Counted from the first letter of the stretch, positions 36,245-46,011 are shown. The stretch: DNA of 64,000 nt from Acidobacteriota bacterium (GCA_021810625.1 JAJZIJ010000003.1:1-64000); one strand, 5' to 3'. Notes: generated by a model from the letters alone, not told the origin. Numbers and translations are program-made.

Positions 36245-37378
36245 ATGGCTGCGACACAAACACCACCGAGTTCCCCCGAACGTCCGCCGGAGCCACGGCT
36301 GAACGGAGCCGCCTCTCGTTACACCTCCTACGAGCAGCATGAACTCATCAGCCTGATTGACGATCTGGAGGATGATCGCTCCCGCGCTCGCGTGCGCGAA
36401 GGCATCTGGCTCTCGATCCTGCTGCACATCTTCCTCTTCTGGTTCATTTCCTACGGGCCGCATGTTCTTTTTCATCGCCCGTATGTGGTCAACCCCGCAG
36501 ATGTACTTGCAAAACGGGATAAGCAGATTACATATCTGAACCTGCCTCCAGACCACCTGAAGCCGCAGAAGCCAAAATCGACCAACATCATTTCCGACAA
36601 GGATCGGGTCGCGCAAACCGCGCATCCGACGCTGGACAAGAAGACGCTGGCGGAGTTGCAGGCCATGCAGCGCGCAGGAAATCCTGCGCCGCCACCTGCG
36701 CCCGCTCCACAGCCGACGCAGGCCGCGCCCCGACCCCAGCAGCCCCAGCAGCAGACTCCCGCGCAGCAACAGGCGCAACAGCAACAGCAGCAGGCGCTGC
36801 CCTCGGCCCCCAAGCCACAGTCCAGTGAGCAGGCGCGGATGAATGCGCCCTCCGCGCCCAGGCCCAATGTGCAACGGAACCAGAATGCCCTGCAAAAGGC
36901 CAGCCCACCCATGTCCGTGGGAGAGATGATCCGCCAGGCAGAGAAGGACGCTGCCCGCAGTCAGAGTAATGGTCAGTCCGGCAACAACGGCGCTGGCGCT
37001 CCTGTGGCGCACCCCGGCCTGGGTTCCGGGGTCGAAATTCTGAGCGACACGCTGGGCGTGGATTTTGGCCCCTATTTGCGCCAGGTGATTCAGGCCACGC
37101 AATCAAGCTGGGATATTTTAATTCCAGAGGCTGCGCGCGCGCCCCTGCTTAAGAAAGGCAAAGTCGCCATTCAGTTCATCATCATGCCCGATGGCAGCGT
37201 GAAGCAGATGCAATTGATTGGGCCTTCCGGCGACGTATCTTTGGATCGCGCTGCCTGGGGCGGCATCACGGGCGCTGCGCCGTTTCCGCCACTGCCCAAA
37301 GCGTTCAAAGGCCCGTATCTTGCGCTGCGTTTTTATTTTCTTTACAACGAGCAGCCCAACGGTGGCGGGTCGCAATGA
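36245..37378 (+). CDS. tonB: TonB-type energy transducer
   Basis: A 377-residue protein with an N-terminal cytoplasmic stretch, one membrane helix (about 60-80, LSILLHIFLFWFISYGPHVL), a long periplasmic Pro/Gln-rich linker (about 150-215), and a C-terminal TonB-like domain (SWDILIPEAARAPLLKKGKV, then VKQMQLIGPSGDVSLDRAAW). It would carry energy from ExbBD to outer-membrane receptors such as the one at 59313-61622. The cytoplasmic start is longer than in E. coli TonB. The ATG at 36245 is preferred over earlier in-frame starts. ExbB and ExbD are not nearby. Confidence 0.82.
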   Translation: MAATQTPPSSPERPPEPRLNGAASRYTSYEQHELISLIDDLEDDRSRARVREGIWLSILLHIFLFWFISYGPHVLFHRPYVVNPADVLAKRDKQITYLNLPPDHLKPQKPKSTNIISDKDRVAQTAHPTLDKKTLAELQAMQRAGNPAPPPAPAPQPTQAAPRPQQPQQQTPAQQQAQQQQQQALPSAPKPQSSEQARMNAPSAPRPNVQRNQNALQKASPPMSVGEMIRQAEKDAARSQSNGQSGNNGAGAPVAHPGLGSGVEILSDTLGVDFGPYLRQVIQATQSSWDILIPEAARAPLLKKGKVAIQFIIMPDGSVKQMQLIGPSGDVSLDRAAWGGITGAAPFPPLPKAFKGPYLALRFYFLYNEQPNGGGSQ

Positions 37379-37515
37379 GAACGCAAGGCGAGCGGGAATT
37401 GCGCCGTCGGCAGGCCATTGGACTACTTTGGCTGGCGTTGCTGGTTCTCCTGTTTAGCGCGTGGCGAGTCGGCGCACATGCCATCTTGCTTCCCCGCTGG
37501 TGGAGGCTGTGGTAG
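37375..37515 (+). CDS. 46-residue single-helix membrane peptide
   Basis: A short frame that overlaps the tonB stop in an ATGA. The peptide is a basic N-terminus (MRTQGERELRRRQ), one hydrophobic helix (AIGLLWLALLVLLFSAWR) and a short basic tail. Positive-inside charge and ATGA coupling suggest it is genuine. Its 3' end overlaps the candidate miaA start region in another frame. No family is recognised. Confidence 0.5.
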   Translation: MRTQGERELRRRQAIGLLWLALLVLLFSAWRVGAHAILLPRWWRLW

Positions 37516-38501
37516 CTGGGGAAAATCCGCAGGCTGGTTCCGGGCAAGCGAATCCACCTTTGGAATCGCTTCCACTGCTCGTCGTTCTTCTGGGCGCGAC
37601 TGCCAGCGGAAAAACGGCGCTCTCCCTGCGCCTTGCCGAGGCCTTGCGCGGAGAAATTGTCAGTTGTGATTCCGTCGCGGTCTATCGTGATCTGGAGATT
37701 GGCGCAGCCAAGCCCACGCCGGAGGAACGCGCCCGCGTTCCGCATCACATGCTGGACATTGTTTCTCCAGAGACCCCATACACGGCGGGCGATTACAGTC
37801 GCGACGCGCGCGATGCGTTGCGGCAGATTGCAGCGCGGCAACGTTTGCCAATCGTGGTCGGCGGCACGGGACTTTATCTTCGCGCACTGCTGGAGGGACT
37901 GTTCGCAGCGCCGCCGCGTTCGGAGACTCTGCGAAATCGTCTGCGTCAACGCGCCGCAGCGCGTGGCAGCGACTATCTGCATCGCCTGCTGGCGCGTCTC
38001 GATCCACGCTCCGCCGCAGGCATTCATCCCAACGACACGCCCAAGCTGACACGAGCGCTGGAGGTCTGCGTAACGGCGCGACAGCCCATCTCCCAGGCGT
38101 GGAGCGCGGGCCGGGAGCCGCTGCTCGGATTTCGCATCCTGCGCCTTGGCCTCGATCCATCTCGCGAGGAGTTGTATGCGCGCATCAACCATCGCGCTGC
38201 GGCCATGTTTGCGCGTGGCCTGGTGGAAGAGACCCAGACGTTGCTGCATCGCTACGGCCCGGAGTGCTGGCCGCTGGCTTCACTGGGATACAAGCAGGCC
38301 GCAGCCCTGCTGCGCGGGGAGATATCCCGCGATGCGGCCATCGCCGCCACACAGCAAGGCCATCGCAACTACGCCAAGCGTCAGGCAACGTGGTTTCGCC
38401 GCGAGCCGGAGGTGCATTGGCTGCGCGGCTTTGGCGAGGATGCAGCCATAGAATCCGCAGCGCTCGCTTTGATTGCAAATTCGATGCGCGGGATACTGTA
38501 G
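37500..38501 (+). CDS. miaA: tRNA dimethylallyltransferase
   Basis: A protein of about 333 residues that prenylates A37 of UNN-reading tRNAs. The P-loop is VVLLGATASGKTALSLRLAE, followed by the substrate motif EIVSCDSVAVYRDLEIGAAK, VVGGTGLYLRALLEG, and the C-terminal SLGYKQAAALLRGEI with AKRQATWFRREPEVHWL. The start is uncertain: GTG codons at 37461, 37500 and 37509 are all in frame and none has a well-spaced Shine-Dalgarno; 37500 is a compromise. It overlaps the small membrane peptide gene. Confidence 0.88.
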   Translation: MEAVVAGENPQAGSGQANPPLESLPLLVVLLGATASGKTALSLRLAEALRGEIVSCDSVAVYRDLEIGAAKPTPEERARVPHHMLDIVSPETPYTAGDYSRDARDALRQIAARQRLPIVVGGTGLYLRALLEGLFAAPPRSETLRNRLRQRAAARGSDYLHRLLARLDPRSAAGIHPNDTPKLTRALEVCVTARQPISQAWSAGREPLLGFRILRLGLDPSREELYARINHRAAAMFARGLVEETQTLLHRYGPECWPLASLGYKQAAALLRGEISRDAAIAATQQGHRNYAKRQATWFRREPEVHWLRGFGEDAAIESAALALIANSMRGIL

Positions 38502-38539
38502 TTTTTTCGCGGTGTCGGCTGCGTGGATGCCGCTGCTGC

Positions 38540-39787
38540 TTATTCCGTCCAGCGACGGAAGACCAGAGAGCCGTTGGTGCCGCCGAAGCCGAAAGAGTTC
38601 GACAGCGCCATCTCCACCTTGGCAGGGAGTGGCTTCTTGGCAATATATTCCAAGCGGCAGGCCGGATCCAGATGATCCAGATTGGCCGTGGGTGGCAGCA
38701 TCTGATTTTGCAGCGCCATTACGGTGATGCCCGCCTCCAGACCGCCCGCGCCGCCCAGCAGATGCCCGGTCATGGATTTTGTTGAACTGATCTTGAGACG
38801 ATGACTGCTGGCATGTTCGCCAAAAACCGTTTCCATCGCTTTGGATTCCATTGCGTCGCCCAGCGGCGTGGAGGTGGCGTGCGCGTTAACGTAGTCGATC
38901 TGCTCCGGCAAAATTGCCGCGCTGCGAATGGCGTTGCTCATGGCGCGGGCGCAGCCTTCGCCCTCCGGGGCCATGCCTGTGATGTGGTAGGCATCGGAAC
39001 TCATGCCATAGCCGATGATCTCGGCCAGAATCTTTGCGCCGCGCGCCTTGGCGTGCCCCAGTTCTTCCAGGATCAGAATGCCCGCGCCCTCGCCGACGAC
39101 AAAACCGTCGCGGTCTTTGTCAAAGGGACGGCAGGCATGTGTGGGGTCGTCATTGCGCGTGGAAAGCGCGCGCATGGCGGCGAATCCGCCAATGCCCATC
39201 GGAGTGATGGAAGCCTCCGCGCCACCGGCAATCATCACGTCGGCATCATCGCGCTCAATGGTGCGATAGGCGTTGCCAATGGAGTGCGCGCTGGTGGTGC
39301 AGGCCGTTGCCGTGGCTTCATTCGGCCCCTTGGCCCCGTAGCGAATGCTGACCTGTCCGGCGGCCAGATTGACAATGGCTCCAGGAATAAAAAATGGAGA
39401 AATTTTGCGCGGGCCACCCGCCAGCATGGCGCTGTGTTCCCGCTCAATCACGTCAAAGCCGCCAATGCCGGAGCCAATATGAACGCCCACGCGCTCACAG
39501 TTCTCTGGCGTGACCTTCAGGCCGCAAGACTCCATTGCCTCGTGCGCGGCGGCCAGGGCAAAGTGGATGAATCGCCCCATTTTGCGCGCTTCTTTTTTGT
39601 CGATGAAATTATGGGGATCGAAGTTTTTCACTTCTGCGGCAAAGGTGACCGAGAAGCCGGTCGTGTCAAAGGCTGTGATGGGGGCCATACCGCTTTGGCC
39701 CGCCAACAAATTGCGCCAAACCTCCGGCGCCGTATTGCCCACGCCACAGATGAGGCCCAGTCCGGTAACGACGACGCGCCGCTTCAA
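38540..39787 (-). CDS. fabF: Beta-ketoacyl-ACP synthase II
   Basis: A 415-residue condensing enzyme of type II fatty acid synthesis. The Cys-His-His triad is in ATACTTSAHSIGNAYR, VNAHATSTPLGDAMESKAM and KSMTGHLLGGAGGLEAG. The N-terminus MKRRVVVTGLGLICGVGNTA and the C-terminus SFGFGGTNGSLVFRR are typical. It extends acyl-ACP by two carbons with malonyl-ACP. It starts 2 bp after the acpP stop; both share the acpP promoter. Confidence 0.95.
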   Translation of the reverse strand: MKRRVVVTGLGLICGVGNTAPEVWRNLLAGQSGMAPITAFDTTGFSVTFAAEVKNFDPHNFIDKKEARKMGRFIHFALAAAHEAMESCGLKVTPENCERVGVHIGSGIGGFDVIEREHSAMLAGGPRKISPFFIPGAIVNLAAGQVSIRYGAKGPNEATATACTTSAHSIGNAYRTIERDDADVMIAGGAEASITPMGIGGFAAMRALSTRNDDPTHACRPFDKDRDGFVVGEGAGILILEELGHAKARGAKILAEIIGYGMSSDAYHITGMAPEGEGCARAMSNAIRSAAILPEQIDYVNAHATSTPLGDAMESKAMETVFGEHASSHRLKISSTKSMTGHLLGGAGGLEAGITVMALQNQMLPPTANLDHLDPACRLEYIAKKPLPAKVEMALSNSFGFGGTNGSLVFRRWTE

Positions 39788-39789
39788 GT

Positions 39790-40032
39790 TTACTTGCCAC
39801 CCTTCGTGTGCGCGTTGATGTAGGCGATTGCATCCTGCACGGTCTTGATCTTCTCGGCATCTTCGTCGGGAATCTCGATGTCGAAAGCCTCTTCAAACTG
39901 CATCACCAGCTCAACCACGTCGAGCGAGTCCGCGCCCAGGTCTTCCTGAAACGACGCGCCGGGGGTGACTTCGGCCTCATCCACTTGCAGTTGCTCCACG
40001 ATAATCTGCTTTACTTTTTCGTCCGTTGCCAT
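39790..40032 (-). CDS. acpP: Acyl carrier protein
   Basis: An 80-residue acidic carrier protein. The 4'-phosphopantetheine Ser is in the DSL motif of [16 protein letters not shown], and [20 protein letters not shown] follows. The C-terminus AHTKGGK is basic. AGGAGAG stands before the ATG at 40032; the longer open frame upstream is not coding. It is the first gene of acpP-fabF. Confidence 0.96.
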   Translation of the reverse strand: MATDEKVKQIIVEQLQVDEAEVTPGASFQEDLGADSLDVVELVMQFEEAFDIEIPDEDAEKIKTVQDAIAYINAHTKGGK

Positions 40033-40150
40033 TTCTCTCTCCTGAATTTCTTTTGGGTCTTTTGGAATTATGAAAGCCGAAGGGATGGAAGCCAAAACCA
40101 ATTTCAGCCGGTGAATCTTCCAATCGCCATTCCCGCTGCGCGGAACCTCA

Positions 40151-40179
40151 AGTGTACCGACGCCTTTGGGTAGTGTAAA
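40151..40179 (-). promoter_or_regulatory. Sigma-70-type promoter of acpP-fabF
   Basis: On the minus strand TTTACA, a 17-base spacer and TACACT lie about 120 bp before the acpP ATG. The spacing is ideal. The leader would be about 110 bases. Confidence 0.6.
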
Positions 40180-40258
40180 GCAAGTGGGCGGAAGATGCGC
40201 AATGGCGGATTCGCTGGCGTGACAAATTGGGTATGACCAGAACGGATATCCGTCTCTT

Positions 40259-41731
40259 TTATCTATCAATATCTTGATCTTGTGATCCGCGCTCAGCCGC
40301 GATGTTCTCGATTATCTGTTCCTCGTTATCCAATTCGTCAAACCCTAGAAGATTTGATGCCGCTTGTGGCTGCATCTCTAGTGTTTCAACATCCCTAAGC
40401 TTTCGGTTGATTGTTCCGGTTTTTTTATTTATTTCGCTCAATGTTTTCTGAACAGTGCCGACCTGATTTTCAACCTTCTGCATGAGGCCGCCAAATTTCC
40501 CAAATTCGGACTTCGTGGCAGCAAGAATATTCCAGACCTCAATACCCTTTTGCTGAATGACAAGTGTTTTGAATCCCATCTGCAGGCTCGTCAATAGGGC
40601 CATGAAAGTTGTTGGGCCCGCCACACAGACCCGGTATTTTGTTTGCAATTCGTCAATTAGGCCCGGCCTCCGGATAACTTCCGCGAAAAGTCCCTCAGTT
40701 GGAAGGTACATCACAGCAAAATTTGTAGTTACAGGCGGATAAATATATTTCTCGAAGATTTTTTCAGCTTCTGATCTGATGGTTGCTTCGAGAGATTTTG
40801 CGGCGGCTTGCACTCCCGCCACGTCTCCCTTAACACTTGCATCTTCGAGACGCTCCCAGTCTTCCTTTGGAAATTTCGCATCAATAGGCAGGAGCAATTC
40901 TCCATTTTCTCCGTTTGGAAGCTTGATTGCGTATTCAACGGTCTCCCGGGTATCTGGTTTGATTTTTACATTGGAAGCAAATTGTGAGGGAGAAAACATT
41001 TGCTCAAGCTGCAATCCAAGCTGCACCTCAGCAAAGCCTCCCCGTATTTTTACGTTCGTCAGAGCTCGCTTGAGGTCACCCACCCCTGTAGCAAGGTCTT
41101 TCATTTCGCCGAGTCCAGTTTGTACTCTTCCGAGTTGATCGGTAACAAGACCAAAGCTTTCGGTTAATCTGGTTTGCAATGTGTTGTGTAATTTTTCGTC
41201 CACAGTCTGCCGCATCTCATCGAGCTTTGAAGCGTTAGTGGTGTTCATCTGATCAAGTTTCTGCTCAACAATTTGTCGCAATAAATCCAGTTTTTTTTCA
41301 TTGCTCTCAGAAAGCTGGAAGAATTTTCCATTTAACGACTCTTGCAATGTCCATTGTTGCGCAGTTGAATTATGCATGAGCGTGTCAAGTTTTGTAGAAA
41401 TATCTTTACGGAAGTCGTTAAGTCCTGTGGTGATGCTTGATCCAAGATTGCTAACACTGCTGGTGATTTCTTCTCGGAGTACGCGGAATTCATTTGTCGT
41501 CTGCTCGCGAAGCCTTCGCATGCCTTCGTTAATTTCAGTGCGAAAGCTGCCGGTTGATTCGAGAGAAGATTTCCCCAACAGTTCAAATCTGCTATCTATG
41601 CCGGATAGCTGTCCTTGAATACTTTTGATGTGTTCCGACTCGCGATTAGTTCTGGGCTTTGCAAGAAAAAATACAAGCAATATGACGGACACGATATTTA
41701 GAACTAGTATGACGATCAAGGTTGTCTGCAT
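40259..41731 (-). CDS. rmuC: RmuC-family DNA recombination protein
   Basis: A 490-residue protein of the RmuC family. It has an N-terminal membrane helix ([20 protein letters not shown]), a long coiled coil (about 30-230), and the C-terminal RmuC nuclease-like core ([40 protein letters not shown]). RmuC limits recombination at inverted repeats in E. coli. AAGGA precedes the ATG. The gene looks clearly more A+T-rich than its surroundings, and is a candidate for transfer. Confidence 0.88.
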   Translation of the reverse strand: MQTTLIVILVLNIVSVILLVFFLAKPRTNRESEHIKSIQGQLSGIDSRFELLGKSSLESTGSFRTEINEGMRRLREQTTNEFRVLREEITSSVSNLGSSITTGLNDFRKDISTKLDTLMHNSTAQQWTLQESLNGKFFQLSESNEKKLDLLRQIVEQKLDQMNTTNASKLDEMRQTVDEKLHNTLQTRLTESFGLVTDQLGRVQTGLGEMKDLATGVGDLKRALTNVKIRGGFAEVQLGLQLEQMFSPSQFASNVKIKPDTRETVEYAIKLPNGENGELLLPIDAKFPKEDWERLEDASVKGDVAGVQAAAKSLEATIRSEAEKIFEKYIYPPVTTNFAVMYLPTEGLFAEVIRRPGLIDELQTKYRVCVAGPTTFMALLTSLQMGFKTLVIQQKGIEVWNILAATKSEFGKFGGLMQKVENQVGTVQKTLSEINKKTGTINRKLRDVETLEMQPQAASNLLGFDELDNEEQIIENIAAERGSQDQDIDR

Positions 41732-41949
41732 TTGAATCCTTGGAATAAACCCGCTTTGGACGATGCTAATGTGCGCTGCGGCAGATAGCAAGTACATAGA
41801 TCAGCCGTGTTCTTCGGCGGCGGAAGACGACCCTGCATCGAAGATATAGGGTCTGGTGTTGGGGCACCAAATGGTACGCGTGGTGGGAATATCCACCGTC
41901 CTGTGGCAATCATCCAGCGCCGCGTGGCCGCGCTCATCGCGGCACAGAC

Positions 41950-42645
41950 TCATCGCGGCACAGGAAGGTTGCGGTAAAATCGCGCGCCCAGCACGCCGCC
42001 GGCGATGGAGAGAATCAAAATGATGAACGCAATGAAGGCCATCCCCAGCAGCACCATTCCGGCCCGACCTTCGGGAGAAAGTATGAATACGACGGCGGCA
42101 TTCATTTGCGCTTGCGCCTCCGCGCCTACGGAGGCACGGCTCATGGCTTGCTGAAAGGTGCGGGTCAGCGTGGCATCCAGCAGTTTCCCCTGGTGCAGGC
42201 CATAGCGCTGCACCAGAAGCAACAGAGTGTTTCCGACAACAGCAATCGCGGCTGTCATGGTTCCTGTGACCACGCCGATGCGCGCGCCCAGGCTCGGCTG
42301 GAGCACGGTGTAGGGAACGCGCCGATGGTAGAGAACAATCACCAACACCGCTCCGCCCAGCACCCATAACAGACTGCCCATAGCCAAAATCGACGAAAGC
42401 AGCCCGACAACCAGCGAAACCAGCGCGGCAATTTGAATCGCGGATTTCCACTGAATGCCCGCTCTATCGCGGATGCCCTCTCCGTCGCTTCCCATTGAAA
42501 CGTGGCCGCGTTCATCCTCCGTGCCTGACTCCTGCAGCGCAGCGGGTGTTTGTGGGATAAAGCGTAGCTGCGGCGCTCCGCACTGGAAACAAAAATTCGA
42601 TTCGCTCTCCAACGGGGTTTCACAGCGATGACAGAGCATCTTCAT
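41950..42645 (-). CDS. Zinc-ribbon membrane protein
   Basis: A 231-residue protein. An N-terminal zinc ribbon has two Cys pairs (CHRCETPL, CFQCGAP), followed by a polar linker and about four hydrophobic helices (VSLVVGLLSSILAMGSLLWV onward, the last being GMAFIAFIILILSIAGGVLG). Zinc ribbon plus helices is a common layout for small bacterial membrane proteins; the role is unknown. A 16-bp direct repeat (41933-41948 and 41949-41964) covers its stop codon. Confidence 0.7.
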   Translation of the reverse strand: MKMLCHRCETPLESESNFCFQCGAPQLRFIPQTPAALQESGTEDERGHVSMGSDGEGIRDRAGIQWKSAIQIAALVSLVVGLLSSILAMGSLLWVLGGAVLVIVLYHRRVPYTVLQPSLGARIGVVTGTMTAAIAVVGNTLLLLVQRYGLHQGKLLDATLTRTFQQAMSRASVGAEAQAQMNAAVVFILSPEGRAGMVLLGMAFIAFIILILSIAGGVLGARFYRNLPVPR

Positions 42646-42740
42646 ACCTTGAAGCTACCTCAGCGCGTATAGCGCGAGCAACCCAGCCGAGCAACCCATT
42701 CAGGAAAGAAGCCTTCTGGAGCTTCTTCTCTTGGAGCTTC

Positions 42741-43361
42741 TCATGGGTGTGGCACTTGTACATGCATCAGCACAAACGTTGTTGCGGTTTTAGGGAGGGA
42801 CGGGTCAAAGACGACCAGATGTTGATTGTCGGGCGAACCGGCACGCAGTTCCAGGCTGGCAGTATTCGACACCTCCGCCAGGTTTTTGAGCGCGTTCCTG
42901 TTGGCGTGGGAGTTCGCATCAAGACTGATGTTGTAGTTGTAGTCGTTATTGCAGGTAAGTCCATCTTTTGTCTTGATCGGCTCCCCGATGGCCTTATTGT
43001 TCTGACAAGTGACGACATCTCCATAACGCGCCAGCGCCTGTTTGTAGAACGCGGCAATCGTGTTGCGCGAATTGCTGCTCTGGTAATTCAAAACCTGCAC
43101 CCGCAGGCGCCATCCCGCAAAGCTCATATCCACATCGGCGGAGTTGTCGTTGTTATGGGGAAGATGCGTCAGGATTGCTCCCGGATAGGCGGGCAGCCCA
43201 AGATTTGCGGGACTCAGGTTGTTGGTATGGACTTCCAATCCACCCACCGGCGTGTGAATATGCATCGTTTCCTCTCCGCTGCCCTGCTCGCTCCGGGTAA
43301 CGCAAGCCGTGGTACTGAGCAGGAGTGTGGAGAGCGCGGCAAACGTAAACAATTTGAACAC
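42741..43361 (-). CDS. Putative lipoprotein of unknown function
   Basis: A 206-residue exported protein with a lipobox ending STTAC (Cys 20). The mature domain includes PANLGLPAYPGAILTHLPHN, the SSNSRNTIAAFYKQALARYG stretch and NALKNLAEVSNTASLELRAG. A helical unit with conserved FYKQALARYG-type sequence occurs in unannotated proteins of Acidobacteriota. No reaction can be predicted. It is divergent from no close gene and stands alone. Confidence 0.65.
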   Translation of the reverse strand: MFKLFTFAALSTLLLSTTACVTRSEQGSGEETMHIHTPVGGLEVHTNNLSPANLGLPAYPGAILTHLPHNNDNSADVDMSFAGWRLRVQVLNYQSSNSRNTIAAFYKQALARYGDVVTCQNNKAIGEPIKTKDGLTCNNDYNYNISLDANSHANRNALKNLAEVSNTASLELRAGSPDNQHLVVFDPSLPKTATTFVLMHVQVPHP

Positions 43362-43440
43362 GGGTTGATGGCTCCCTCGCTATGTCCATACGCAGACGCA
43401 AAACCACAAGCTCGTCCCGCTGATGGAAATCAGGAGCGCG

Positions 43441-43923
43441 CTATTGTGCCTGCGCCGTGGAAATCTTGCGTGGTGGGTGAGCGCGACCCTGGCCTTTGCG
43501 CGTGGATGCGGCACTGGCGACCAATGCGGGCACGGCAGCAGCAGCACGCTGTTTTTTGTTTTCATGGCTCGCCAGCAGCGCCTCAATTTGACGCAGCATT
43601 TCGCGGGTGTTCATCGGTTTCACCAGCACCTGATCTGCGCCTTCGTCGCGCCAGCCGTCATCTGCTTCGGGAAAGGCCGTGAGCAGGGCGACTGCGGGTT
43701 GGCAGGCCGCCTTTTTGGCTGCGCGCAACACTTCCAGCCCGGATTCATCCGCTTCCATGCGCATATCGGAGATGACCATGTGGAAGGTTGAGGTACGCAG
43801 CTTGGCCTTGGCCTCGCGGACAGAGGCCGCCGTCTCCACTGCAAAGCCGTTGATCTCCAGAACGGCCTTCAGGGCAAGCAAAATGGCCACTTCATCATCG
43901 ACTAATAAAATGCGGCGTTTCAT
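43441..43923 (-). CDS. Single-domain response regulator
   Basis: A 160-residue CheY-like receiver. The acidic pocket is at DDEVAILLALKAVLEINGF, the phosphoacceptor Asp is in HMVISDMRMEADESG, and the conserved Lys is in DQVLVKPMNTREML. A basic, Ala-rich tail (about 125-160) has no output domain. AAGGAGG precedes the ATG. No histidine kinase is adjacent, so the partner is unknown. Confidence 0.85.
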   Translation of the reverse strand: MKRRILLVDDEVAILLALKAVLEINGFAVETAASVREAKAKLRTSTFHMVISDMRMEADESGLEVLRAAKKAACQPAVALLTAFPEADDGWRDEGADQVLVKPMNTREMLRQIEALLASHENKKQRAAAAVPALVASAASTRKGQGRAHPPRKISTAQAQ

Positions 43924-44292
43924 AGCGGAGGTGCCTCCTTGTGATCCAGAATCATCTTTTGCAGCCGGAATCCGCGTCTAAGACGCACACCCCACGGAAA
44001 CGCAGATTTTTCGCTACGCTTCCACGGCCACAGCGACGACATGGCAGGATACCACGTAGCAGACTTCCGTTGCCGAATCAGCCAATGCCGAGTCAGCCAA
44101 TTCGATGCGGAGCCATCGAAATGGTTGTAGCGCAATTTTATGGCCAAGGCAGGCGACAGCAAACGCCAAAAGCCTGTACGATGGTGGCCGCCCTCATGCT
44201 AGTCTGAGTTTGAGTCAAGCTCCTCCGATTGGTAGATCGGGCCTGGATTGGGGCAACCTATTGAAACTTCACATCTAGGGGGCAAAACGATC
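43924..44292. other. Spacer between the response regulator and the MerR-like gene
   Basis: A 369-bp divergent spacer. I see the Shine-Dalgarno sites of both genes and some dispersed short repeats of CCGAATCAGCCAATGCCGAG type (around 44074-44103), but no coding frame or strong promoter. Confidence 0.5.
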
Positions 44293-44703
44293 ATGTCAAC
44301 AAAACGAAAATCGAAGGGCGCATACATGATCTCGTCAGTGGCGGAGATGTATGAGATTCACCCGCAGACGTTGCGCATGTATGAGCGCGAGGGCCTGTTG
44401 AAGCCATCGCGCTCCGATGGCAACACGCGGCTCTATACCGATGAAGACCTCGAACGGCTGGAATTTATTCTGAATCTGGCGCGCGATCTGGGCGTGAACA
44501 TTGCCGGGATTGGCATCATCCTGCAAATGCGCGAACGCATGGAGGAGATGAACCGCCAGATGCAGAGCTTTGTCGATTATGTGCGCACCGAGATGCTGGC
44601 GCGTGTGCAGCAGGCGGCACCGTCTCCGGTGCCGGGCCTGGTGCCGTTGCGTCGTCCGGCGATGGTTCCGGTCGCGCAGCGGGAGTCGGGAAAGAAGCGT
44701 TAG
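44293..44703 (+). CDS. MerR-family regulator, HspR-like
   Basis: A 136-residue DNA-binding regulator. The winged-helix part is AYMISSVAEMYEIHPQTLRM followed by YEREGLLKPSRSDGNTRLYT, as in HspR repressors, with the coiled-coil-like VNIAGIGIILQMRERMEEMN after it. In known systems HspR controls dnaK and clpB. No heat-shock gene is adjacent here, and a clear HAIR-type operator was not found upstream. The ATG at 44293 has GGGGG somewhat far upstream. Confidence 0.83.
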   Translation: MSTKRKSKGAYMISSVAEMYEIHPQTLRMYEREGLLKPSRSDGNTRLYTDEDLERLEFILNLARDLGVNIAGIGIILQMRERMEEMNRQMQSFVDYVRTEMLARVQQAAPSPVPGLVPLRRPAMVPVAQRESGKKR

Positions 44704-44743
44704 GCGCTCGCTTGCAGTATTCTGATTCTTTCACTCGCATCCC

Positions 44744-45925
44744 ATGTTGAAACTGCTCATTGATAGTGGTCTTGCTGTCGGACTCTTCGGCCTGCTTACA
44801 TCGGGTGTGTATGGAGCAATGGTGCTGGTTGCGGCTTGGAGATTTCGTCGCCGAGGCCGATGCGCGCCACCCTCCAGCTTCACGCCGCCGGTGAGCTTGC
44901 TGAAGCCGCTGCATGGGGCCGAGCCGGGACTTGCCTCCCATCTGGCCACGTTTTTTACGCAGGAATATCCCACGTATGAGATTCTTTTTTGCGCTCGCCA
45001 TGCCGACGATGCTGGTCTGGCCACGGCGCGGCGCGTGGCGGCGCGATATCCGCATATCCCCGTACAGTTTTTGACCACCGGAGAGCCGACCATGCCCAAC
45101 GCGAAAATTCTTTCGCTGGAGCGCATGTTCCAAGCCGCGCAGCACGATATTTTTATCATCAGCGACAGCGATGTGCGCGTGACATCGGAGTATATTCGCG
45201 CCGTCGCGGCACCCTTTGCCGATGCCAACGTGGGCGCAGTGACCTGTCTTTATCGTGGCGTAGCTGCCGAGGGCGGCCTGTGGTCGCGATTAGAGGCCAC
45301 AGGCATGTCGATTGAGATGACCGCTGGCGTGCTGGTGGCGGAGATGCTGGAGGGAATGAAGTTTACGCTGGGGCCGACGATGGCCACACGCCGCTCCTGC
45401 GTGGAGAAGATGGGCGGATTTTTGCCGATGGGCGACTACTGTGCCGACGATTTTTTGCTGGGCAACTGGGTCGCGGAGCAGGGCAGTCAGGTGGTTCTGT
45501 CGCGCCACATTATTGACCATATCGTGCTGCACGCGGATTTTTGGCCCTCCATGCGGCATCAGGCGCGCTGGATGAAGAGCACGCGCTTTTCGCGTCCCAA
45601 GGGACACTTTGGCACGGTACTCACGTTCTGCCTGCCTTTTGGAGTGCTAGCCGCGTTGTCGGCGTGGGCCTTGCATCGCCCAGAGATGGCAGCGGCGCTT
45701 CTGGCCTGGAGTCTTGGCTCGCGGATGGCGATGGCTGCCGCTGTCAGCCAATGGGTGCTGCGTGAGCCAAGTCCGTGGCAGAGCATCTGGTTGTACCCGC
45801 TGCGCGACGGGATGGGATTTTTCTTCTGGCTGGCCAGCTATGGCAGTCGGTCGATTCTGTGGCGTGGCGAAGTCTATGTTTTAGAACCCGGTGGCCGGAT
45901 GCGCCGTTCCTTGCCGACCGCATAG
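44744..45925 (+). CDS. Glycosyltransferase, ceramide glucosyltransferase/HpnI type
   Basis: A 393-residue GT2/GT21-type membrane glycosyltransferase. An N-terminal helix (GLAVGLFGLLTSGVYGAMVL) precedes the catalytic domain, with VSLLKPLHGAEPGL, the metal-binding DxD in IISDSDVRV, the acidic GDYCADDFLLGNWVAEQG and the QxxRW-type RHQARWMKSTR. C-terminal helices follow. HpnI adds N-acetylglucosamine to bacteriohopanetetrol; ceramide glucosyltransferases share the fold. The neighbours do not decide between these. Confidence 0.8.
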   Translation: MLKLLIDSGLAVGLFGLLTSGVYGAMVLVAAWRFRRRGRCAPPSSFTPPVSLLKPLHGAEPGLASHLATFFTQEYPTYEILFCARHADDAGLATARRVAARYPHIPVQFLTTGEPTMPNAKILSLERMFQAAQHDIFIISDSDVRVTSEYIRAVAAPFADANVGAVTCLYRGVAAEGGLWSRLEATGMSIEMTAGVLVAEMLEGMKFTLGPTMATRRSCVEKMGGFLPMGDYCADDFLLGNWVAEQGSQVVLSRHIIDHIVLHADFWPSMRHQARWMKSTRFSRPKGHFGTVLTFCLPFGVLAALSAWALHRPEMAAALLAWSLGSRMAMAAAVSQWVLREPSPWQSIWLYPLRDGMGFFFWLASYGSRSILWRGEVYVLEPGGRMRRSLPTA

Positions 45926-46011
45926 GCTCCATTTGCAGGGGAAAATACACATGGAGTTTTCATCCCCAAACGGGTTTATGGCATCCAACAAAACCATACG
46001 GGAGGAATTTT

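Noticed and set aside
38801-39823. 340-codon plus-strand frame over fabF
   Set aside because: Antisense to fabF, which has all its catalytic residues; the product has no recognisable domain.
42747-43682. 311-codon plus-strand frame over the lipoprotein and response-regulator genes
   Set aside because: Antisense to two genes with clear signal or receiver motifs.
44190-44292. Possible HAIR operator before the HspR-like gene
   Set aside because: Only one loosely matching half-site (GAGTCAAG) was found, without the spaced inverted partner.
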